Of a DNA stretch of 6,356 nt, positions 1-5,144 are shown in pieces. Both the position numbers and the translations under genes were made by a program. The notes under the pieces were generated by a model. That model saw only the letters and a list, made by a program, of their open reading frames with translations. It was not told where the DNA came from and did not search any database. Source of the DNA: JBBQQG01 sp038216175 (lineage in GTDB: Bacteria; Patescibacteriota; Saccharimonadia; Saccharimonadales; OMJO01); contig JBBQQG010000031.1 in the NCBI GenBank assembly GCA_038216175.1, positions 1 to 6,356 on the forward strand, written 5' to 3'. Numbering within the stretch: position 1 is the stretch's first letter; every line of letters starts with the position of its first letter.

Positions 1-438
1 AGTAATCGAGTACGTAACTGCGCATAAGCAAGCTGTAAAATATAGTGCTGCTCGGCTCAATAAAAATGCCGATACTATCAATGGCACAATAAATAGTGCT
101 ACCGCCCTGCTTGCCATCCCCCTTTGAGTATAAACACTAAATGATGCAGCTGCGATGTCGGCAATAATTAGAATAATCGCTAAAAATTTATATTTTTGAG
201 TAGACGAGGATTTTATCCTGGCTATATACCATACTAGTGTATTTACGACTAATAAACTTAACACCATGTACCATCTAAGACGGATTGCTTCCGGTGTAAT
301 AAGCTTCCAAGCAGCATATATTATTATTTGAACTGCAAACGTAATGATATATAGAAAATGAACTTTCGAAATTTTATTAACTACCGAATGCAACGAGCTA
401 ATTTTTGACGATGTTGTTTTTTGCATGATATTTACCAT
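1..438 (-). CDS. Multi-pass membrane protein, N-terminal part (possible sensor histidine kinase); runs off left edge
   Basis: An open frame of 146 codons on the minus strand begins at ATG 438-436 and continues past the window start without a stop. The translation starts MVNIMQKTTSSK and is very hydrophobic. Likely membrane helices lie near residues 27-44, 57-73, 86-101, 111-126 and 129-145, separated by short basic loops such as ARIKSSSTQKYK. The segment YTQRGMASRAVALF followed by a long hydrophobic stretch and LLSRAAL resembles, from memory, the membrane-sensing half of histidine kinases in Saccharibacteria. That link is only an inference, because the HAMP, H-box and ATPase parts would lie outside the window. 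A second ATG at 426-424 and a TTG at 462-460 are alternative starts. None has a convincing ribosome-binding site. The gene is divergent from the RRM gene and shares its regulatory region. I am confident that it is a gene and unsure of its function. Confidence 0.72.
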   Translation of the reverse strand, partial: MVNIMQKTTSSKISSLHSVVNKISKVHFLYIITFAVQIIIYAAWKLITPEAIRLRWYMVLSLLVVNTLVWYIARIKSSSTQKYKFLAIILIIADIAAASFSVYTQRGMASRAVALFIVPLIVSAFLLSRAALYFTACLCAVTYSIT

Positions 439-481
439 TAATATAGCATAATTATTAAACAACAGTTTATTTTTTCAATCT

Positions 482-511
482 GTAAATCATAACATAATTG
501 TGATGATTTAC
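482..511. promoter_or_regulatory. 30-bp inverted repeat, candidate operator between divergent genes
   Basis: The arms GTAAATCAT (482-490) and ATGATTTAC (503-511) are perfect reverse complements. After one mismatch the dyad continues inwards with ACA (492-494) and TGT (499-501), leaving TAAT in the centre, so 12 of 13 pairs match. It lies between two divergent genes, where no terminator is needed, and its right arm overlaps the possible -35 of the RRM promoter. A binding site for a dimeric regulator acting on one or both genes is the best reading. The regulator is unknown. Confidence 0.5.
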
Positions 512-528
512 GATAGACGTGGTACACT
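498..528 (+). promoter_or_regulatory. Candidate sigma-70-type promoter of the RRM gene
   Basis: An extended -10 is seen as TG at 520-521 followed by G and TACACT at 523-528. A weak -35 candidate TTGTGA lies at 498-503, with a long spacer of 19 bases. The predicted start is near 535, giving a leader of about 115 bases before the RRM start codon. The same TACACTT string is the likely -10 of the esterase gene at 2554-2560, which supports it as a real promoter element of this genome. Confidence 0.45.
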
Positions 529-539
529 TCTAGATAAGC

Positions 540-647
540 AGGTGAATATCGTTGCCTTCCCGTTTTAGTTTTAGCATTTCGCTGGAGATTTTATGCGGTT
601 AGATAACAATACCGATCGGCGAATAAAGTTAATAGGAAGGTGAATAT
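540..647 (+). repeat. Direct repeat of the ribosome-binding sequence within the RRM leader
   Basis: AGGTGAATAT occurs at 540-549 and again at 638-647, 98 bases apart in the same orientation. The second copy contains the Shine-Dalgarno sequence of the RRM gene. Between them lies CCTTCC (555-560), which is perfectly complementary to GGAAGG (635-640) just ahead of the second copy. An 8-bp palindrome CCGATCGG is at 612-619. The leader therefore has the parts for a structure that could hide or expose the ribosome-binding site. The function is inferred. Confidence 0.4.
552..602 (+). CDS. Possible 16-codon leader peptide (uORF) ahead of the RRM gene
   Basis: A TTG at 552-554 lies 6 bases after GGTGA (541-545) and opens a frame of 16 codons, ending with TAG at 600-602. 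The peptide would read MPSRFSFSISLEILCG. The case rests only on the duplicated Shine-Dalgarno-like sequence at the right distance. The TTG start, the short length and the lack of any recognised composition make it weak. If translated, ribosomes would cover the CCTTCC segment that can pair with the RRM ribosome-binding site. Confidence 0.15.
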   Translation: MPSRFSFSISLEILCG

Positions 648-651
648 TAAA

Positions 652-957
652 ATGGCAATGAAATTATACGTGGGTGGTTTACCCTATAGTATGACCGAAG
701 AAGATCTTGAAAAGCTTTTTGCTGAAATAGGTAAAGTTTTAAGTTCAGCAGTAATTAAGGACCGCGACACTGGCCAATCAAAAGGATTTGGATTTGTTGA
801 GATGGCGGAAGACGCAGATGGACAAAAAGCCATCAGCGAACTAAACGGCAAAGAAGTCGGTGGCCGATCAATTGTTGTTAATCAGGCTCGACCACAGGAA
901 GATCGACGCTCTAGCGGTGGTGGTGGCGGTGGCGGCGGATACCGTAGCTCGTACTAG
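652..957 (+). CDS. Single-RRM RNA-binding protein with glycine-rich tail
   Basis: This 101-residue protein binds single-stranded RNA and probably acts in the cytoplasm as an RNA chaperone or post-transcriptional regulator, as proposed for the small Rbp proteins of cyanobacteria. One RRM fills residues 4-80. RNP2 is LYVGGL (5-10) and RNP1 is KGFGFVEM (44-51), with the RNA-stacking aromatics Tyr6, Phe46 and Phe48 all present. The tail has the charged segment PQEDRRSS followed by eight glycines and YRSSY, like the tails of cold-induced RRM proteins. The start at ATG 652 is chosen because GGTGA at 639-643 sits 8 bases ahead of it. A longer frame from GTG 640 would begin inside that ribosome-binding site and is unlikely. 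ATG 658 is a weaker alternative. The long structured leader and the hairpin terminator indicate a single-gene transcript, possibly temperature-regulated. Confidence 0.93.
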   Translation: MAMKLYVGGLPYSMTEEDLEKLFAEIGKVLSSAVIKDRDTGQSKGFGFVEMAEDADGQKAISELNGKEVGGRSIVVNQARPQEDRRSSGGGGGGGGYRSSY

Positions 958-986
958 AAAATACAGAGTAATATATTAAATACTCG

Positions 987-1020
987 TAACAGGCTTGCCA
1001 CGGTGAGCCTGTTATTTATT
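987..1020 (+). terminator. Rho-independent terminator of the RRM gene
   Basis: The stem TAACAGGCT (987-995) pairs with AGCCTGTTA (1006-1014). It can extend inwards through two wobble pairs and CC/GG, leaving a four-base loop. The tail ATTTATT (1014-1020) is T-rich but not a pure T run, so termination may be partial. The next gene starts 13 bases later with no obvious promoter between, so some read-through is plausible. Confidence 0.75.
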
Positions 1021-1033
1021 CAGATCGGAAATA

Positions 1034-2053
1034 ATGATGGGAAAAATTCAAAAATATATTGAAATTGTTCGGACTACGATTCCGGGTCATAGTTCTATGA
1101 GCAAGATTTCATCTGATGCTCTGCTAGATTCGTTGAGTCGCCACTATCAGAAGGTAAATGTCACAATTGTAAATGATTTGGCAGGGCTAATTAAACTTGT
1201 TAATTTGGCACCTGATTTGGTATTTCTAGGTGTTAAATTTATTACATTACCTGAAAGCCTGCCTGGTCAAAATCCAAAACGAATATGGATTTCGAAGTAT
1301 CTTGACGACTATGGAATTACCTATACCGGCTCTAAAAGCCAAAGTCTTCAGCTTGAATTCAATAAACAATCAGCAAAACAAAAAGTTTTGGATTATTCAC
1401 TAGCCACATCAAATTATTTTATGTCATCTGATATAGACATAACTAAAGGTGATTCACTTCCACTTGAGTTTCCTTTATTCGTAAAACCGTCAAATCTTGG
1501 AGGAGGAATTGGAATCGACCGCGAATCGATAGTAAACAGCAATTCAGAGTACACTCGTAAGGTTAATTTTATCGAACAACGCTATCATACAAACTCTATA
1601 GTAGAAAATTATCTACCGGGTCGTGAATTTAGGGTCGCAATTATTAAAAATAGTAGTAGCAATAAACTTATTCCACTACCTATAGAAGTTTCGGTTAACC
1701 CTCTAATTAAGTTTCATGGCTCAAATACCATTAATGCGAAATCGTCTGATGTAAAAGACGCGGTGAGAGTAGTTGATCCAGCATTAAAACTAGTTATTTC
1801 AAATTTGGCTCTAAATGTATTTAATATACTTGGAGCTAGAGATTACGGAATGATCGATTTGAGAATGGATAAATACGGCGCACCGCAGTTTCTAGAAGCA
1901 AATTTAATTCCTAGTCTGATTTCTGGTTTTGGATCATTTCCTAAAGCCTGTCTTATAAATTCTAATATTTCCTATGACATGATGGTACTTAATATTGTTA
2001 ATTTGGCTTTTTCAAGAAAACAACAAAATAAAAGCGAATTGTTTGCTACTTAA
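1034..2053 (+). CDS. ATP-grasp ligase related to D-alanine--D-alanine ligase, substrate unknown
   Basis: This 339-residue cytoplasmic protein belongs to the ATP-grasp fold, which joins a carboxylate to an amine with ATP. Residues 9-95 form a Rossmann-like N-terminal domain. The ATP-binding part includes NKQSAK (110-115), FPLFVKPSNLGGGIGI (146-161, nucleotide-contacting Lys151 and glycine loop) and VENYLPGREFRV (190-201). The metal site appears as Asp275, Glu288 and Asn290 in a DLRMD...FLEAN pattern. Length and layout match Ddl, but two Ddl hallmarks are missing. The N-terminal Gly-Ser-x-Glu motif is replaced by GHSSMSK (18-24). The mobile loop that carries the substrate tyrosine is replaced by KFHGSNTINAKSSD (226-239). 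A role in D-Ala-D-Ala synthesis is therefore possible but not shown; another dipeptide or peptide ligase is equally likely. The start is ATG 1034 or ATG 1037; a weak GGA (1027-1029) fits the second better. Confidence 0.88.
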   Translation: MMGKIQKYIEIVRTTIPGHSSMSKISSDALLDSLSRHYQKVNVTIVNDLAGLIKLVNLAPDLVFLGVKFITLPESLPGQNPKRIWISKYLDDYGITYTGSKSQSLQLEFNKQSAKQKVLDYSLATSNYFMSSDIDITKGDSLPLEFPLFVKPSNLGGGIGIDRESIVNSNSEYTRKVNFIEQRYHTNSIVENYLPGREFRVAIIKNSSSNKLIPLPIEVSVNPLIKFHGSNTINAKSSDVKDAVRVVDPALKLVISNLALNVFNILGARDYGMIDLRMDKYGAPQFLEANLIPSLISGFGSFPKACLINSNISYDMMVLNIVNLAFSRKQQNKSELFAT

Positions 2054-2072
2054 AATCTGAAATAGATTTTAA
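2050..2072. terminator. Small bidirectional hairpin holding both convergent stop codons
   Basis: TTAAAATCT (2050-2058) and AGATTTTAA (2064-2072) are perfect 9-bp complements with the loop GAAAT. The TAA of the ATP-grasp gene (2051-2053) lies in the left arm and the TAA of the VOC gene (2071-2069, minus strand) lies in the right arm. Each arm supplies a short T run for transcripts arriving from the other side. The stem is AT-rich and thus weak, so efficiency is uncertain. Confidence 0.5.
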
Positions 2073-2491
2073 TCTTGAACTTTTGAGGCGGTAATGTTTA
2101 CTAACCAGTTTATGCCGTATTTGTCTGTCAACATTCCAAAAATATCACCCCACATAGCTTTTTCAAGTGGCATGCTAATATTTCCACCTTCTGCTAATTT
2201 TTCGAAGTATCGTTTAAGTAATGCCTCGTCTTCTCCGCTTAGTGACATACTGATATTATTACCGGGATTATATGTCATTCTGTCAGGGGTATCGGAAGCC
2301 ATGAAGGAAACACCAGTTTCTGATTCTATTGATGAATGCATAACAAGATTGTCTTCGGCTGGATTGGTAGATGCTTCGAATTCTTTAAATGTCTGGATTT
2401 TTAAATCTCCACCGAAAATAGACTTATAAAACTCCATAGCTTCTTTGGCATTATTTTTAAAACTGATATATGGACTTAGTTTTATGTGCAT
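2069..2491 (-). CDS. PhnB-like VOC (glyoxalase-fold) family protein
   Basis: This 140-residue protein has the vicinal-oxygen-chelate fold of the PhnB-like branch, often labelled 3-demethylubiquinone-9 3-methyltransferase-like although that activity is not expected. Seen in the sequence are the opening SPYISFKNNAKEAMEFYKSIFGG (start at residue 6; first half-module), His52 in LVMHSSIE, and the typical ending MWGDIFGMLTDKYGINWLVN (113-132). Family length is about 130-150 residues, so it is complete. Members usually form dimers; substrates are mostly unknown and some bind small toxic molecules. The start ATG 2491-2489 has a GGGG ribosome-binding sequence (2500-2497) 5 bases ahead. It is tail to tail with the ATP-grasp gene and divergent from the esterase across 75 bases. 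No specific function can be given. Confidence 0.9.
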   Translation of the reverse strand: MHIKLSPYISFKNNAKEAMEFYKSIFGGDLKIQTFKEFEASTNPAEDNLVMHSSIESETGVSFMASDTPDRMTYNPGNNISMSLSGEDEALLKRYFEKLAEGGNISMPLEKAMWGDIFGMLTDKYGINWLVNITASKVQD

Positions 2492-2496
2492 ATTTT

Positions 2497-2502
2497 CCCC
2501 TT
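2497..2502 (-). promoter_or_regulatory. Ribosome-binding site of the VOC gene
   Basis: Read on the minus strand, AAGGGG ends 5 bases before the ATG at 2491-2489. Together with GGTGA ahead of the RRM gene it shows that this organism does use Shine-Dalgarno starts. That makes the absence of one at the esterase gene, 75 bases away, more meaningful. Confidence 0.6.
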
Positions 2503-2553
2503 AAATTACTATTAAAGTTTAACACTTTGTAGGCGTGTTTGTATGCTTTAGTC

Positions 2554-2559
2554 TACACT
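2554..2559 (+). promoter_or_regulatory. -10 element giving a probably leaderless esterase mRNA
   Basis: TACACT at 2554-2559 ends 7 bases before the ATG at 2567. A normal start point 6-8 bases after a -10 would fall on or next to the A of that ATG. No Shine-Dalgarno sequence is present in the intervening TATATAT or just before it. No good -35 stands at standard spacing; TTGTAG at 2527-2532 is 21 bases away. The bases TGTAG (2528-2532) and CTACA (2553-2557) form an inverted repeat around the spacer that might be an operator. Confidence 0.5.
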
Positions 2560-2566
2560 TATATAT

Positions 2567-3409
2567 ATGCACAAATTAAAAATAATCATACCGATTCTAA
2601 TATTAATAATTATAGTAGCTTCACTTTCTTTAACAGGTAGACATACAAAAATAGTTAAAGTAGTAGTAAAGCAAAAGTATATCGCACTCGGCGATTCTGT
2701 GGCCGCAGGTGTAGGATTAACAACTGGTAGTGATTCTAGTGCCTGCGACCGGACTAACGAATCCTATCCAAATTTAGTTGCGCAGAAATTAAATTATGAT
2801 TTAACATCGATTGCATGTACTGGTACCTTAACTTCTAGTGGAATAATAAATTCTCAAACTGTAAACGAATTATCTGTTGCTCCGCAGTTAAGCCAGTTGT
2901 TCTCGTTAAATAAACCTAAACTCATAACAATTACAATTGGAGCCAATGATTTAGGCTGGACTACATATCTGTCAAAATGCTTTACAGGTATATGTGGGAC
3001 AAACAGTGACAGTCGAGAAGTTGAGGCTAAGATTAAAAATCTTGGTGAAAATATAAATAATATACTTACTATGATCAATACGCATTACAATACCAGCCCG
3101 CCAATAGTAGTTTTAACCGGCTACAATCAGATCTTCACTAAAAAACAAATCAATTGCAGCGATATGACTGGAATAGATCTTAGCGAGGTAAATTGGGTTG
3201 ATAGCGAGCTTAATAATTTAAATAATGAGATTTCTAAATCAGCCGCAAATTACAATTTCACAAAATACGCAGGTGTTGACTTTAATGGACATGAACTATG
3301 CAGTACTGATCCATGGGTGCAAAGTTTAAGTGGCAAAATGCCGTTTCATCCTACGGAAGCTGGACAAAAAATCTACGATCTGGCTGTCTTAAAAAGTTTA
3401 AATAATTAG
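2567..3409 (+). CDS. Membrane-anchored SEST-like SGNH/GDSL esterase or lipase
   Basis: A 280-residue extracytoplasmic hydrolase of the SGNH superfamily, closest in pattern to the SEST-like group typified by the Streptomyces scabies esterase. Residues 4-22 are one hydrophobic helix after a short basic start; no signal peptidase site or lipobox cysteine is evident, so it is probably held in the membrane. Block I is ALGDSVAAGVG with nucleophile Ser44. CTG (84-86) supplies the oxyanion glycine, GAND carries Asn127, and FHPTEAG carries catalytic His261. The Asp three residues before that His is replaced by Met258, as in SEST enzymes that work with a Ser-His dyad. Six cysteines fit the three disulfides of the group, including Cys60/Cys84 and Cys138/Cys143, and the motif GHELCSTDPW precedes the His block. 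The expected reaction is cleavage of an ester in a lipid or acylated sugar. The substrate is unknown. Confidence 0.9.
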   Translation: MHKLKIIIPILILIIIVASLSLTGRHTKIVKVVVKQKYIALGDSVAAGVGLTTGSDSSACDRTNESYPNLVAQKLNYDLTSIACTGTLTSSGIINSQTVNELSVAPQLSQLFSLNKPKLITITIGANDLGWTTYLSKCFTGICGTNSDSREVEAKIKNLGENINNILTMINTHYNTSPPIVVLTGYNQIFTKKQINCSDMTGIDLSEVNWVDSELNNLNNEISKSAANYNFTKYAGVDFNGHELCSTDPWVQSLSGKMPFHPTEAGQKIYDLAVLKSLNN

Positions 3410-3432
3410 TGTGACTTAGAATTTATTATGAT

Positions 3433-3470
3433 CTTTATAAAGTAAGCTATAATTTTAATTGACAAATTAA
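3433..3470 (+). other. AT-rich intergenic stretch with weak dyads, possible terminator of the esterase gene
   Basis: After the esterase stop there is a perfect 10-bp palindrome CTTTATAAAG (3433-3442) and a TTAATT/AATTAA hairpin (3455-3470) with a four-base loop. The short run TTTT at 3453-3456 follows a TTATA/TATAA pair. None has GC pairs enough for a strong terminator. In DNA this AT-rich such matches are expected by chance, so termination here is a guess. Confidence 0.2.
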
Positions 3471-3487
3471 TTTAAAAGCTCCATATT
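3459..3487 (+). promoter_or_regulatory. Candidate promoter of the dockerin-cohesin operon
   Basis: A perfect consensus -35 TTGACA lies at 3459-3464. At a 17-base spacing the -10 would be CATATT (3482-3487), a 4 of 6 match. TATTTA at 3484-3489 is an alternative with a longer spacer. Transcription would begin near 3494, giving a leader of about 15 bases. No Shine-Dalgarno sequence precedes the ATG at 3510. No second promoter is evident before the cohesin gene. Confidence 0.5.
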
Positions 3488-3509
3488 TATAGCATAAGTA
3501 ATTAACCGT

Positions 3510-5141
3510 ATGTTTATACAAATTCAAAAAACTTACCAAACGGTAATATCAAAAAAAATAACGCTTCTGATCTCACTTCTAATGATGAGCTCACTGTTTG
3601 CTAATATCCCGATAGTGCACGCTGCAGCCTGTGCTACTCCCGCTACTGATTATGGTTCTGCTAGTACTACGATATCAGTGCCATCTACTGCTACTTACCG
3701 AGTCTGGAGCAGAATAATGACCGGTACGGCAGCTACAGACAATTCATATTCACTAGAAGTTGATGGCAATTCTTGTTACGTAGTTGGTAATAATAATGCC
3801 ATTGCTGCAAATACTTGGACGTGGGTAGATTACCAAAACGGTGTTACAACTTCTAAAATCGACTTAGTTAATCTAACTGCTGGCAACCATACTATAAAGA
3901 TGGTTGGTACTGAAGACGGTGTAAAATTAGATCGAATCATTCTTACTGCCGACCTTACTTGCTTGCCTTCAGGTACCGGTGACTTGTGCGCGAATCCACC
4001 AGTAGCTTTACCTGACTTAGTTGTTACCAATGTATCCGTAAATCCGGCAAGTCCTGTTGCAAACAGTCCAGCTACTTTTTCCGCTACTGTAAAAAATCAA
4101 GGTACCGGTGCAACACCTGCCAACACTATTGTCGGCGTTGCATTCAATGTCGATAACGTGACTACAAACTGGAGCGATACTGACACTACATCGCTTGCTC
4201 CAGGTGCTTCAGTTACTCTGACTGCCAACAGCGGACCGACAGGCACTGCGACTTGGTCTGGACCAGTCGGTACTCATAGCCTGGAAGCTAGAGTAAATGA
4301 TCCTGCTGATGTTAATAGATTCCCGGAAACTAGTCTGACCAATAATCGATTGTCAGCCTCATTTACAGTAATAAGCGCTGACACGACTAAACCGGTAGTA
4401 AGTTTAACTGCACCTAGTACTGGTACTACTGTAGCTGGCACAGTAGCAGTAGATGCTACTGCTACTGATAATGTCAGTGTTACATCTGTCGACATTTACA
4501 TGGGCTCAGTTCTACTAGCGAGTCTTCCTCATTCAGCTACAAATAATTATACTTATCAATGGAACACGAAGTCTGTACCTGATGCCACATATAGTTTGAA
4601 AGCAGTAGCTTTTGATGCCGCCACTAACAGCACAACTTCTAACATTAGTTCAGTTATTGTTAAAAATAACGGACCGCCTCCGGTTGATACTATACCGCCA
4701 GTTGTCAGTTTCACTACCCCTTCTAACGGTGGGTCAGTATCTGGTGTTGCATCACCTGTCGCTATCGCAGCCTCTGATAACGTTGGTGTCACTAAAGTCG
4801 AATTGTACATTGACGGCTCTCTTGCCGGTCCAGCTGATATCGTTGCGCCGTATAACTTCTCGTGGCTGACAACTGTGTTTACTAATGCGTCTCACGTGCT
4901 TAAGGCCACTGCCTACGATGCTGCCGGAAACAATTCATCAGTTACGATTAACGCAACTGTAGCCAATCCTATACCTCCAGGTGATATTGACGGGAACCAT
5001 CATGTTGATTTAACTGATCTAAGCATTCTACTGTCTAATTTTGGACATACTTCAGCCGCTAGAACTCAAGGTGACCTCGATAATTCGACTACAGTTGATC
5101 TGACAGATTTATCAATATTATTAAGGTACTTTGGAACATAA
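3510..5141 (+). CDS. Secreted modular surface protein: CBM-like, CARDB, two Ig-like domains and C-terminal dockerin
   Basis: A 543-residue exported protein. Residues 1-38 form a signal peptide, with a basic start, the helix ITLLISLLMMSSLFA and likely cleavage after IVHA. Residues about 41-150 look like a galactose-binding-fold carbohydrate-binding domain, seen in TYRVWSRI (62-69), TWTWVDY (102-108) and GNHTIKMVG...VKLDRIIL (125-145), with four cysteines at 41, 89, 151 and 160. A CARDB domain spans 168-288 (PDLVVTNVSVNPASP start). Two bacterial Ig-like domains span 295-384 and 397-484, each with a TDNVxV or SDNVGV motif and DAAxN near the end. Residues 491-543 are a complete type I dockerin with two calcium F-hand repeats. 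No catalytic domain is seen, so a binding or adhesive role is inferred. It lies 3 bases ahead of the cohesin gene, its likely partner. The ATG at 3510 has no Shine-Dalgarno site, but the signal peptide supports this start. Confidence 0.92.
   Translation: MFIQIQKTYQTVISKKITLLISLLMMSSLFANIPIVHAAACATPATDYGSASTTISVPSTATYRVWSRIMTGTAATDNSYSLEVDGNSCYVVGNNNAIAANTWTWVDYQNGVTTSKIDLVNLTAGNHTIKMVGTEDGVKLDRIILTADLTCLPSGTGDLCANPPVALPDLVVTNVSVNPASPVANSPATFSATVKNQGTGATPANTIVGVAFNVDNVTTNWSDTDTTSLAPGASVTLTANSGPTGTATWSGPVGTHSLEARVNDPADVNRFPETSLTNNRLSASFTVISADTTKPVVSLTAPSTGTTVAGTVAVDATATDNVSVTSVDIYMGSVLLASLPHSATNNYTYQWNTKSVPDATYSLKAVAFDAATNSTTSNISSVIVKNNGPPPVDTIPPVVSFTTPSNGGSVSGVASPVAIAASDNVGVTKVELYIDGSLAGPADIVAPYNFSWLTTVFTNASHVLKATAYDAAGNNSSVTINATVANPIPPGDIDGNHHVDLTDLSILLSNFGHTSAARTQGDLDNSTTVDLTDLSILLRYFGT
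4392..4961 (+). repeat. Tandem bacterial Ig-like domains in the dockerin protein
   Basis: Two copies of about 90 residues follow one another, 4392-4661 and 4698-4961, joined by a proline-rich linker (GPPPVDTIPP). Both begin PVVS(L/F)T(A/T)PS and share the DNV, DIY/ELYIDG, YxxxW and LKAxAxDAAxN landmarks. The similarity is at protein level, with DNA well diverged, so the duplication is old. They probably act as spacers between the binding domains and the dockerin. Confidence 0.75.
4980..5135 (+). repeat. Dockerin type I: two F-hand calcium repeats
   Basis: The repeats at 4980-5045 (residues 491-512) and 5070-5135 (521-542) follow the dockerin calcium pattern at loop positions 1, 3, 5, 9 and 12. 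The ligands are Asp492, Asp494, Asn496, Asp500 and Asp503 in the first, and Asp522, Asp524, Ser526, Asp530 and Asp533 in the second. Both contain the identical segment VDLTDLSILL, including the Leu-Thr pair at the positions that set cohesin recognition in clostridial dockerins. The codons for it differ widely, so protein selection rather than recent copying keeps them alike. Confidence 0.9.
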
Positions 5142-5144
5142 AAT

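Noticed and set aside
640..657. GTG start at 640 for the RRM protein
   Set aside because: The GTG is part of the ribosome-binding sequence GGTGA itself; ATG 652 is correctly spaced from it.
2094..2429. 111-codon open frame on the plus strand
   Set aside because: It lies entirely antisense to the VOC gene, which has a clear family match and ribosome-binding site; its own protein has no recognisable pattern.
2854..3078. 74-codon open frame on the minus strand inside the esterase gene
   Set aside because: It is the reverse complement of conserved SGNH coding sequence and has no family pattern.
3433..3442. CTTTATAAAG palindrome as an operator
   Set aside because: A 10-bp AT-rich palindrome is expected by chance in DNA of this composition and has no partner copy in the window.
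3830..4869. Several 66-85-codon open frames on both strands inside the dockerin gene
   Set aside because: They are low-complexity shadows produced by Thr/Ser/Ala/Val-rich codons; the dockerin frame explains all of this stretch.
3510..5141. Dockerin protein as a cellulosomal enzyme
   Set aside because: The domains seen account for almost the whole length and none is catalytic, so an enzyme call is not supported.
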